Assembly: GCA_035651595.1 (NCBI GenBank)
Contig: DASRFJ010000047.1
Location: 1-16,324 of the forward strand
DNA: 16,324 bases
Direction: 5' to 3'
Source of the DNA: JAFARZ01 sp035651595
GTDB taxonomy: Bacteria > Actinomycetota > Actinomycetes > Streptosporangiales > Streptosporangiaceae
Shown here: positions 6,801 to 13,076 of the stretch, piece after piece
Layout: every line of letters starts with the position of its first letter
Numbering within the stretch: the stretch's first letter is position 1
Made by a program: the position numbers and the translations under genes
Notes under the pieces: model-generated
What the model was told of the DNA's origin: nothing
What the model saw: only the letters and a program-made list of their open reading frames with translations
Databases searched by the model: none

Positions 6801-8360
6801 TTAGGCCGGCTTGGCGCCGGGAGCGGGCGTGCGGTTGAGCGCGAGGCCGAGGGCGAGGCAGGCGAACGGGACCGCGGACAGCGCGTACCGGTAGTCGAGT
6901 TCGTGCGCGGCGATCGGCAGCACCAGGTTCACTATCCCGACACCCCAGGCCAGCGCCGCGTAGACGCCCCAGCCGCGCCAGCGCGCGATCAGCCAGCCGA
7001 GCCCGGCGAGGAACACCGCCAGGAACAGCCAGCCGGGGAACCAGACCGGCATCTGATACCAGAACATCAGGTACGCCCACGGCTGGTGCACGTGGGTGTT
7101 CTGCGTGGTGTGCGCGTACGCCTTCTCGTCGTGGATCATGTACGGCGCGAGGGTGGTGACGTGCGGCGCGACGGTGAAGTGGTCGGCCAGGTAGTCTGTC
7201 GGCCGGTCGGAGGCCAGGAACGTCAGCATGACCTCTTTGCCGACGGTCCGGAGGTAAGCGCCCGGCTGGGCCAGGATCGCGCGCTCGGCGAACTGCGTCG
7301 CCAGCTTGTCGTTGTAGGCGTTCACGCCCGGGTGGGCGTCCTGCCGGTACCAGGCGCCCGCATCCCACAGGTAGGCGGCGGGGCTGCGCTCGGACACGAC
7401 CCAGTCCGGGGACCAGGGGGGTGCCGGCGTGCCCTGGGCGGTGGCGTAGCCCGGCTGGTTCTCCGGGCACAACGCCCGCAGGTCGGCGGGCGGGTTGATG
7501 ATCGAGCAGTTCGCGAACGACATCGTGCGGGACCACAGGAACAGCCCGCTGCTGTTGGTGATGTTGAACGTGCCGTGCTGCGCGTGGAACCACGTCATAT
7601 AGCCGAGCAGCGGCACCACGAACGCGGCCAGGCAGGCGGTCACGACTCGCCAGCCGACGCGCCGGATCAGCAGGAAGGCGAGGACCACCACGATCACCGG
7701 CGCGCCGTTGCCGCGGATCACCGAAGCATAGGAGATCAGCAGGCCGACGACGACCGCTTCCCAGATGGCCAGCGCGGGCCGGACGATCAGGATCGCCACC
7801 GCGATCATCAGCACGAGCGTGAACAGCGTGTCCGGCAGGATCGAGGATTCCAGCCAGATCTGCCGGGCGTCGAACAGGGTCGGCACCGCCGCCAGCGTGG
7901 CGCCCCAGGCGGGCAGCCCGCGGGTGCGCAGCACCGCGTAGACGATCGCGCCGAGCGCGATGCCCATGATGTGCTGGAGGGTGGTGACCAGCAGCAGGCT
8001 GTGGAACGGCTCCAGGACGCGCAGCAGCATGGGGTACCCGGCCGGGCGCAGCTGCCCGAGGTTGAAGTGGGTGCCCTCCTGCATGTAGGTGAACGAGTCC
8101 TGGATGAACAGGGCGGGCTTGAAGCCCATGCTGGCGATGAACCGAGGGATGACCGAGACCAGGGCCGCGATCGTGAACAGCCGGTGACCGCGCCACAGCG
8201 AGGCGGGTGACAGGCTCGCGGCGGCGGCGCGCAGCCGAGGTCCCGCCGCGCTCAGGTCCCAGCCGGCCGGCAGCTGCGGCGGCCACAGCCGGAAGCCACG
8301 TCCCCGGCTCGGCTCTGAGTCACCTCTGGCGCTCTGCTGATTGGTCTGCAGACCCGTCAA
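6801..8360 (-). CDS. Polytopic membrane protein, GT-C glycosyltransferase-like (paralog 1)
   Basis: The product is a 519-residue integral membrane protein with about nine or ten hydrophobic segments, the first at residues 61-79. A first exoplasmic loop holds Q-D88-S-F-T-Y, followed by RPAGYPMLL, LPDTLF in a later segment, and D-Y-R-Y-A-L-S near the C-terminus. The layout (acidic residue in the first loop, GYP, many TM helices) suggests a lipid-linked sugar transferase of the PMT/ArnT type. No specific substrate can be given. A large central exoplasmic region contains LWSRTMSFANC285 and LC298P, a Cys pair shared with the gene at 9135-10676. The start is TTG at 8360, chosen because AAGGAGGT lies 6 nt upstream; upstream in-frame sequence lies antisense to birA. 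It is the only gene here with a strong Shine-Dalgarno. Confidence 0.75.
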   Translation of the reverse strand: MTGLQTNQQSARGDSEPSRGRGFRLWPPQLPAGWDLSAAGPRLRAAAASLSPASLWRGHRLFTIAALVSVIPRFIASMGFKPALFIQDSFTYMQEGTHFNLGQLRPAGYPMLLRVLEPFHSLLLVTTLQHIMGIALGAIVYAVLRTRGLPAWGATLAAVPTLFDARQIWLESSILPDTLFTLVLMIAVAILIVRPALAIWEAVVVGLLISYASVIRGNGAPVIVVVLAFLLIRRVGWRVVTACLAAFVVPLLGYMTWFHAQHGTFNITNSSGLFLWSRTMSFANCSIINPPADLRALCPENQPGYATAQGTPAPPWSPDWVVSERSPAAYLWDAGAWYRQDAHPGVNAYNDKLATQFAERAILAQPGAYLRTVGKEVMLTFLASDRPTDYLADHFTVAPHVTTLAPYMIHDEKAYAHTTQNTHVHQPWAYLMFWYQMPVWFPGWLFLAVFLAGLGWLIARWRGWGVYAALAWGVGIVNLVLPIAAHELDYRYALSAVPFACLALGLALNRTPAPGAKPA

Positions 8361-8366
8361 CGATCC

Positions 8367-8374
8367 ACCTCCTT
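8367..8374 (-). promoter_or_regulatory. Strong Shine-Dalgarno AAGGAGGT deciding a TTG start
   Basis: AAGGAGGT on the minus strand (ACCTCCTT on plus) is a full match to the anti-Shine-Dalgarno and lies 6 nt before TTG at 8360. It fixes the start of paralog 1 and implies a 5' leader within the 61-bp divergent gap shared with birA. Confidence 0.8.
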
Positions 8375-8404
8375 CCGGCCCGGTCGTAGTTCGCCTGGCA
8401 CCTG

Positions 8405-8413
8405 CACAATAAT
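8405..8413 (+). promoter_or_regulatory. Possible birA -10 region (CACAATAAT)
   Basis: Overlapping hexamers CACAAT and AATAAT end 11 and 8 nt before the birA ATG at 8422. No Shine-Dalgarno is seen, so a leaderless or nearly leaderless start is plausible. The call is weaker than for the other genes because the spacing is looser. Confidence 0.3.
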
Positions 8414-8421
8414 GGCTCTCG

Positions 8422-9354
8422 ATGGACGCTGACGACCTAACACCGGACGGGCCCGCTCGTGTCGCCCGCAAGCCCCTGGATCTGGCACTCGTCCCCAGGG
8501 ACGGCATGTGGCGCGACATCGAGTGCGTGGAGCGGACCGGGTCGACCAACACCAACCTCGTCGCCCGGGCCAGCCGGGGCGCGCCCGAGGGCATGGTGCT
8601 GGTCGCCGAGGAGCAGACCCGCGGCCGCGGCCGGCTGGGCCGCGACTGGGTCGCCCCGGCGCGGGCCGGGCTCACGTTCTCGTTCCTGGTGCGGCCCGCC
8701 TCGATCCCGATGCCCAGGCAGGGCTGGCTGCCGCTGATGGCCGGGGTCGCGGTGGCCGCCGCGCTCGGCGGCGTCATCTCTGGCGACGTCACACTCAAAT
8801 GGCCGAACGACGTGATGGCCGGCGGCGGGAAGCTGGCCGGCGTCCTCGCCGAAGCAACCGGGGACGCGGTGGTCATCGGTATCGGCCTCAACGTCTCCAC
8901 CGAGCAGGACGAGCTGCCGCCGCCGGGGCCTGGCGGCCTGCCGGGCACCTCGCTGCGGCTGCTCGGCGCCCGTCAGCTGGAGCGCGAACCGCTGCTCACC
9001 GCGATCCTGCTCGCGTTCGAGCGCCGGTACGTGGCGTGGCGGAAGGTAAAGGGCAATCCCGCCGGGATACGCGCCGAGTACAAGTCGATGTGCGGCACGC
9101 TCGGCCGCCAGGTTCAGGTAGAGCGGCCCGGCGGTCAGCTGCTGTCCGGCGAGGCGGTCGATGTGGACTCTGACGGCAGGCTGGTCGTGCTGACGTCACC
9201 GGCCGGCGCGGTGCGGGTGGGCCGCGCCGTGGTCGCGGTCGCGGCCGGCGACGTGGTGCACATTCGCTTATCCGGAGTACCTGGGCGGCCGTGCCGCGGG
9301 GCGCAAGCCAGCGCCGCGGCCAGGCACGCGACGGGCACCGCCGGGATCAGATAG
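8422..9354 (+). CDS. birA: Biotin--[acetyl-CoA carboxylase] ligase (monofunctional BirA)
   Basis: This cytoplasmic enzyme makes biotinoyl-AMP and attaches biotin to the BCCP lysine of acyl-CoA carboxylases. The catalytic domain (about 30-220) shows GSTNTNL, the nucleotide/biotin loop R67-G-R-G-R-L-G-R74, K126-W-P-N-D and G-G-K137-L-A-G-V, where K137 corresponds to the E. coli catalytic Lys183; G-I-G-L-N-V follows. A C-terminal SH3-like domain (about 220-280) ends with GDVVHIR, the normal family end near residue 282. There is no N-terminal helix-turn-helix, so it is not a biotin repressor, as in other actinobacteria. About 28 extra residues without family character follow, because the frame runs on into the convergent neighbour; the two genes overlap by 220 bp. 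It serves both carboxyltransferases in this window. Confidence 0.93.
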   Translation: MDADDLTPDGPARVARKPLDLALVPRDGMWRDIECVERTGSTNTNLVARASRGAPEGMVLVAEEQTRGRGRLGRDWVAPARAGLTFSFLVRPASIPMPRQGWLPLMAGVAVAAALGGVISGDVTLKWPNDVMAGGGKLAGVLAEATGDAVVIGIGLNVSTEQDELPPPGPGGLPGTSLRLLGARQLEREPLLTAILLAFERRYVAWRKVKGNPAGIRAEYKSMCGTLGRQVQVERPGGQLLSGEAVDVDSDGRLVVLTSPAGAVRVGRAVVAVAAGDVVHIRLSGVPGRPCRGAQASAAARHATGTAGIR

Positions 9355-10676
9355 CGCAGGTCGAAGTCGGCGGTCAGCGGGGGCACGAGCAGGAGGGTCA
9401 GCGCGAATGCCCACGCCAGTGCGGCGCCCGCCGCGCGTCTGCGGACGATCATCGCCGCCAGCCCGCCGAGCAGGATCAGCCCGAGAAGCGTGCCGCGCAG
9501 GTATATCCAGTTCTGATAGCTCACCAGCCACCGGGCGAGCGGCTGGGACAACCGGGTGGGCGACGGGCTGCCCGCGTAGCGGGCCTGGTCGCTGGCCACG
9601 GTGCCGCCGTCGCGGGTGCCCATGGTGGCCGGCACCCAGGCGGTCGCGGCGTCGGCGAACTGGTACCGATCCACGGTGTCAGCGTCCGGATGGACCGGGC
9701 GGTCCCAGTAGAAGCTCAGCCAGAAGTCGTGCGCGGCGGCGGTGAGATAGCCGCCCGGCTGAGTCTCGATGGCGCGCAGCGCGAAGTTCAGCGCAAGCGA
9801 GTTGGTCCGCGCGGAGAACCGGCCGCCGGGCATCGCGAGCAGCGGGGAGTCGTCGTTCCAGAGGTAGAGCGAAGCGGCCATCCGCGGGCCTTCCGGAGGG
9901 CAGAGGCTCTGCTCGGCGGCTGGCGGCTTGATCACTGCACAGTCGGCGAACGACATCGTGCGTGACCATAGGTACGCGCCGTCACTGCGGGTCAGGCTGA
10001 ACTGTCCCTCGTGCACGTCGAACCATCCGGCGTACCCGAGCACCGGCATCACCCCGCAGAGCAGCGCCGCCCCGGCGACGGCCCACCTTGTCCGTCCGCC
10101 GCGCACAGCCAGATACACCAGGTACACCAGAAGCACTAGAAGCAACGCGAGCCCTACTGGCCACAGGATCGCGCTCAGCCCCAGCGCGAGGGCGGCGATC
10201 GCGGTGGCGGCGAGCCGGCCCCCGCCGGGCGCGCGGAGCAGGAGATACAGCGCGAGGACGATCAGGAACACGAATGGGATGTCGGGGAGCATGTCCTGTT
10301 CGAGCTGGAGCTGGTAGGCGTCGAAGAACACCGGCAGCGCGGCCAGCGTCGCCGCCCACCCGGGCAGACCGTACCGCCTGGCCAGCCGGTAGATCAGCAC
10401 GCCCATGGCCACGCCCATGGCGTGCTGGACGGCGGCGACCGCCACGAAGCTGTGCAGCGGCCGGAGCAGCCACAGGCAGAACCCGTAACCGCCGACCCGG
10501 CTCGGGTCCGGGATCAGCCGGAGTCCGGTGGACAGATACGAGGCCGAGTCTCCGCCGAACCACATGACTGGCCCGAACGCGACCACGACCAGTACCCGGA
10601 TTGCGACGGCCCCGGCCAGCGCGATCCCGAACAGCCAGTGCCGCCGTGCCCACCCGGCCACCCGTACCCGGTCCAC
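9135..10676 (-). CDS. Polytopic membrane protein, GT-C glycosyltransferase-like (paralog 2)
   Basis: The product has 513 residues and is clearly related to the minus-strand gene at 6801-8360. Shared features include G-D43-S-x-x-Y in the first exoplasmic loop, G-Y-x-x-x-L, QHAMGVAMG, LPGWAATLAALP, LPDIPF, LWSRTMSFADC246 with LC259P, and L-R-Y-L-I-P near the C-terminus. This suggests a PMT/ArnT-like lipid-linked sugar transferase; function and substrate are unknown. The start is GTG at 10676, because TAGACT lies 7 nt upstream; an ATG at 10763 would add 29 residues of Arg-rich, non-hydrophobic sequence. Aligned with paralog 1, the family end is near 9290; the last ~45 residues are Ser/Thr/Pro-rich and read antisense through the 3' part of birA, so they may be non-functional. 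Confidence 0.75.
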   Translation of the reverse strand: MDRVRVAGWARRHWLFGIALAGAVAIRVLVVVAFGPVMWFGGDSASYLSTGLRLIPDPSRVGGYGFCLWLLRPLHSFVAVAAVQHAMGVAMGVLIYRLARRYGLPGWAATLAALPVFFDAYQLQLEQDMLPDIPFVFLIVLALYLLLRAPGGGRLAATAIAALALGLSAILWPVGLALLLVLLVYLVYLAVRGGRTRWAVAGAALLCGVMPVLGYAGWFDVHEGQFSLTRSDGAYLWSRTMSFADCAVIKPPAAEQSLCPPEGPRMAASLYLWNDDSPLLAMPGGRFSARTNSLALNFALRAIETQPGGYLTAAAHDFWLSFYWDRPVHPDADTVDRYQFADAATAWVPATMGTRDGGTVASDQARYAGSPSPTRLSQPLARWLVSYQNWIYLRGTLLGLILLGGLAAMIVRRRAAGAALAWAFALTLLLVPPLTADFDLRYLIPAVPVACLAAALACAPRHGRPGTPDKRMCTTSPAATATTARPTRTAPAGDVSTTSLPSESTSTASPDSS

Positions 10677-10683
10677 CCGCGGA

Positions 10684-10689
10684 AGTCTA
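10684..10689 (-). promoter_or_regulatory. -10-like hexamer TAGACT for GT-C-like paralog 2
   Basis: TAGACT ends 7 nt before the GTG at 10676, with no Shine-Dalgarno. It supports a leaderless start and lies in the divergent gap shared with the PH-domain gene. Confidence 0.45.
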
Positions 10690-10760
10690 GGCGACCTCCC
10701 GGCCGCGCCCCGCCTCCGCGCCCCGCACCAAGACGCGACTGGGCACCGCGGCAAGCCTGA

Positions 10761-10766
10761 CATTAT
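10761..10766 (+). promoter_or_regulatory. -10-like hexamer CATTAT for the PH-domain gene
   Basis: CATTAT (4 of 6 to TATAAT, with the key A2 and T6) ends 6 nt before the ATG at 10773. No Shine-Dalgarno is present. Confidence 0.4.
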
Positions 10767-10772
10767 TGCCGT

Positions 10773-11291
10773 ATGGGTCATGATGATTCGTTCGCAGACG
10801 ACGAGCGAACCGTCCTGCTGCTGCATCCGCACTGGAAGACGCTGGTCCGGCCGATGCTGGTGGCGGTCGTGGTGGTGATCGCCGCGCTGGTCGCCATCGT
10901 GGTGATCCCGGCGTCCAGGTACGCCGCGGTGGAGCGGCTGGCGATAGGCGGCGCGGCGCTGCTCGCGCTCATGCTGTGGCTGATGGCGCCGGTGCTGCGC
11001 TGGCGCACGACGAGATACGAGCTGACCTCGCGGCGGCTGCGGATGCGCACCGGCATCATCACCCGGCACGGCCGGGACATCCCGCTGGCCAGGATCAACG
11101 ACGTGTCGTTCGACAAGGGCCTGCTGGACCGGGTGCTCGGCTGCGGCAAGCTGGTGGTCGAGTCGGCCGGGGAGCACGGCCAGATCGTGCTGACCGAGAT
11201 CCCGCACGTGGAATCCGTGCACTCAACGCTGTTCCGGCTGGTCGAAGACGAGCAGCAGCGACTGGAGCGCCAGCAGCGATACCAGCCCTGA
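10773..11291 (+). CDS. Membrane-anchored bacterial PH-domain protein (Rv3278c-like)
   Basis: The product has 172 residues. A short N-terminal cytoplasmic segment leads into two adjacent hydrophobic helices at about 23-45 and 57-78, followed by a bacterial PH domain (about 82-165) with the family's typical R-Y-E-L-T-x-R-R-L-R-M-R-T-G-I and I-P-L-A-R-I-N-D-V motifs (YdbS/bPH2 type). The family is widespread but biochemically uncharacterised. In Mycobacterium tuberculosis a similar short TM protein (Rv3278c) sits beside birA and accD5, and the neighbourhood here supports the same gene. It is transcribed away from GT-C-like paralog 2. The start at 10773 is backed by a CATTAT box 6 nt upstream. 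Confidence 0.85.
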   Translation: MGHDDSFADDERTVLLLHPHWKTLVRPMLVAVVVVIAALVAIVVIPASRYAAVERLAIGGAALLALMLWLMAPVLRWRTTRYELTSRRLRMRTGIITRHGRDIPLARINDVSFDKGLLDRVLGCGKLVVESAGEHGQIVLTEIPHVESVHSTLFRLVEDEQQRLERQQRYQP

Positions 11292-11310
11292 TCCCCCGCG
11301 GCATCCTGGA

Positions 11311-11316
11311 TATGCT
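11311..11316 (+). promoter_or_regulatory. -10-like hexamer TATGCT for the enoyl-CoA hydratase gene
   Basis: TATGCT ends exactly 6 nt before the ATG at 11323; a weak -35 (CTGATC, 11288-11293) lies 17 nt upstream. The box falls in the 31-nt gap after the PH-domain gene, so the hydratase gene probably starts its own leaderless transcript. Confidence 0.5.
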
Positions 11317-11322
11317 CGGCCG

Positions 11323-12147
11323 ATGGACGGCATCACGGTGACGCGGCACGCGGTGACGGGCTCCGACGCCGCAGTGGTCGCGGAGATCATGCTGGACCGG
11401 CCGCCGGTGAACGCGATCAGCACCGGGCTGGCTCTTTCGCTCACCGAACTGTGCGGTGAGCTGGCAGCGGAGCCGTCGGTCCGCGCCGTGGTGGTCAGCG
11501 GCGCGCCCGGCAGCCGGGCGTTCTGCGCCGGTGCCGACCTGAAGGAACGCGCCGGGATGAGCGACGCGGAGATTCTCGCGCAGCGGCCGGTGATCCGCGG
11601 CGTCTTCGGCGCCGTGCTGGGGCTGCCGCAGCCCGTAGTGGCGGCGGTGCACGGGTTCGCGCTCGGCGGCGGCTGCGAGCTGGCGCTGTCCTGCGACCTG
11701 ATCGTGGCGGACGAGACCGCGGTGTTCGGGCTGACCGAGGTGACCGTCGGGCTGGTACCCGGCGGCGGTGGCACCCAGTTGCTACTGCGCCGGCTGGGTA
11801 CCGGGCGGGCCGCGGACCTGGTGCTGACCGGGCGGCACGTGGCCATCGACGAGGCCTGGCGGCTCGGCCTGGTGGACCGGCGGGTCAGCGGCGGCCCCGC
11901 CGGCACAGCCGGCCCCGCTAGCAGCGTACGCGAGACCGCACTGGAGCTGGCACAGGTCGTCGCGGGGAACTCGCCGGTGGCGGTCAAGGCCGCCAAGCGG
12001 GCGATCCGCAACGGCTGGGGAGCCGGCCTGGCGGCCCAGCTGGACATCGAGGACGCCGCGTGGCGGACCGCCGCGATGTCGGCGGACCGGCGAGAGGGAA
12101 TCGCGGCGTTCGCGGAAAAGCGCCCCCCGGCGTGGCCGGCTGAGTGA
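11323..12147 (+). CDS. Enoyl-CoA hydratase/isomerase family protein (possible 3-methylglutaconyl-CoA hydratase)
   Basis: This 274-residue crotonase-fold enzyme has an oxyanion-hole segment AFCAGADLKE and both catalytic glutamates of true hydratases: E119 in GGGCELAL and E139 in FGLTEVTVGLVPGGGGTQ. These match rat crotonase Glu144 and Glu164 and have the same 20-residue spacing. A hydration reaction is therefore likely, rather than isomerase-only chemistry. It overlaps or abuts an HMG-CoA lyase-like gene and a second carboxyltransferase gene, so hydration of 3-methylglutaconyl-CoA to HMG-CoA (leucine catabolism) is the best contextual guess. Sequence alone does not separate this from other short-chain enoyl-CoA hydratases. 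A small insertion, GGPAGTAGPASS (about 191-202), interrupts the usual region before the C-terminal helices. Confidence 0.88.
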   Translation: MDGITVTRHAVTGSDAAVVAEIMLDRPPVNAISTGLALSLTELCGELAAEPSVRAVVVSGAPGSRAFCAGADLKERAGMSDAEILAQRPVIRGVFGAVLGLPQPVVAAVHGFALGGGCELALSCDLIVADETAVFGLTEVTVGLVPGGGGTQLLLRRLGTGRAADLVLTGRHVAIDEAWRLGLVDRRVSGGPAGTAGPASSVRETALELAQVVAGNSPVAVKAAKRAIRNGWGAGLAAQLDIEDAAWRTAAMSADRREGIAAFAEKRPPAWPAE

Positions 12148-12152
12148 AGCCT

Positions 12153-12158
12153 TACGCT
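12153..12158 (+). promoter_or_regulatory. -10-like hexamer TACGCT for the HMG-CoA lyase-like gene
   Basis: TACGCT ends 6 nt before the GTG at 12165, the same hexamer and spacing as at ppc. It points to an internal leaderless promoter and to 12165 rather than 12144 as the start. No -35 is apparent. Confidence 0.4.
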
Positions 12159-12164
12159 GAATGC

Positions 12165-13076
12165 GTGGAGTTGCCGGAAAGAATCTCGCTGCGTGAAGTA
12201 GGCCCGCGCGACGGGCTCCAGAACGAGGACCCGGTGCCGCTGGACGCGAAGGTCGCGCTGCTGGACCGCCTGTCCGGGACTGGGGTAGGGCGGATAGAAG
12301 CAGTGTCTTTCGTTAGGCCAGATGCGATTCCGCAGATGGCGGACGCGGACGAGGTGTGGCGGCGGGCCGCCAAAGCCCCGGGCATCCGCTACTCGGCCCT
12401 GGTGCCCAACCTGCGCGGCGCGGTGCGCGCGCTGGACGCCGGGTTCACCGAACTGGAGGCCGTCGTATCCGCGTCCGAGACGCACAACCGGAAAAACGTG
12501 AACCGGTCGACCGGCCAGTCGCTCGACGAGATCGCCGAGATCATCGCGCTGGCGCACGACCGCGGCGCGACCCTCCAGGTGATCGTGTCCACCGCGTGGG
12601 GCTGCCCGTACGAAGGAGACGTGCCGGTTGAGCGGACGGTGGCCGTGGCGAGCCGGGCGGTGGCGGACGGCGCGGACTCCAGCTCGTTCGGCGACACCAC
12701 CGGGATGGCGACGCCGTCCCGGGTACGCGCGCTGGTCGGCGCGTTCCGGGACGCCAATCCGGAACAGAGCCTCAACCTGCACTTCCACAACACCAGGGGA
12801 ACGGGCCTGGCCAACGTGCTGGCCGCCCTGGAACTGGGCGTGGCGGACTTCGACGCGTCGGTCGGCGGGCTCGGCGGCTGCCCGTACGCGCCGGGCGCGA
12901 CCGGCAACATCGCCACCGAGGAACTCGTCCACATGGTGGAAGACATGGGCGTGTCCACCGGGGTGGACCTGGACGCGATGATCGACGCGGCCGCCGAGGC
13001 GGAACGCATCGTGGGCCGCGTGCTGCCCTCCCAAGTGCTCCGGGCCGGGCCCAGGTCGAGGACAATTCCCGTATGA
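12165..13076 (+). CDS. Hydroxymethylglutaryl-CoA lyase-like enzyme
   Basis: The 303-residue DRE-TIM barrel enzyme is predicted to cleave HMG-CoA to acetyl-CoA and acetoacetate. It has V-G-P-R15-D16-G-L-Q-N-E, I-E45-A-V-S-F, metal ligands H206-F-H208, and the HMG-CoA lyase signature GGLGGC239PYAPGATGN248 with the catalytic Cys. One deviation is HFHNTRG, where many characterised lyases have HxHDTYG; I associate this variant with a bacterial subgroup that might have a different acyl substrate. The GTG at 12165 gives the normal family N-terminus (ELPERISLREVGPRDG) and has a TACGCT box 6 nt upstream. A GTG at 12144 would overlap the hydratase stop by 4 nt and add 7 residues. The stop overlaps the carboxyltransferase start as ATGA. 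Confidence 0.88.
   Translation: MELPERISLREVGPRDGLQNEDPVPLDAKVALLDRLSGTGVGRIEAVSFVRPDAIPQMADADEVWRRAAKAPGIRYSALVPNLRGAVRALDAGFTELEAVVSASETHNRKNVNRSTGQSLDEIAEIIALAHDRGATLQVIVSTAWGCPYEGDVPVERTVAVASRAVADGADSSSFGDTTGMATPSRVRALVGAFRDANPEQSLNLHFHNTRGTGLANVLAALELGVADFDASVGGLGGCPYAPGATGNIATEELVHMVEDMGVSTGVDLDAMIDAAAEAERIVGRVLPSQVLRAGPRSRTIPV
13061..13066 (+). promoter_or_regulatory. -10-like hexamer GACAAT for the second carboxyltransferase gene
   Basis: GACAAT ends exactly 6 nt before the ATG at 13073, inside the 3' end of the lyase gene. It may be an internal leaderless promoter; the ATGA overlap also permits coupled translation. Confidence 0.35.

Noticed and set aside
6443..6804. Small frames on both strands across the long palindrome
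   Set aside because: They give nearly the same peptide on both strands because they read through the inverted repeat, and have no family similarity or start signals.
6762..8210. 482-codon plus-strand frame opposite GT-C-like paralog 1
   Set aside because: Its translation is rich in Arg/Gln/Asp/Gly without domain features, while the opposite strand encodes a clear multi-TM protein with a strong ribosome-binding site and motifs shared with a paralog.
10677..10763. ATG at 10763 as the start of GT-C-like paralog 2
   Set aside because: It would add an Arg-rich, non-hydrophobic 29-residue leader and cover the TAGACT box placed 7 nt before GTG 10676; kept only as an alternative.
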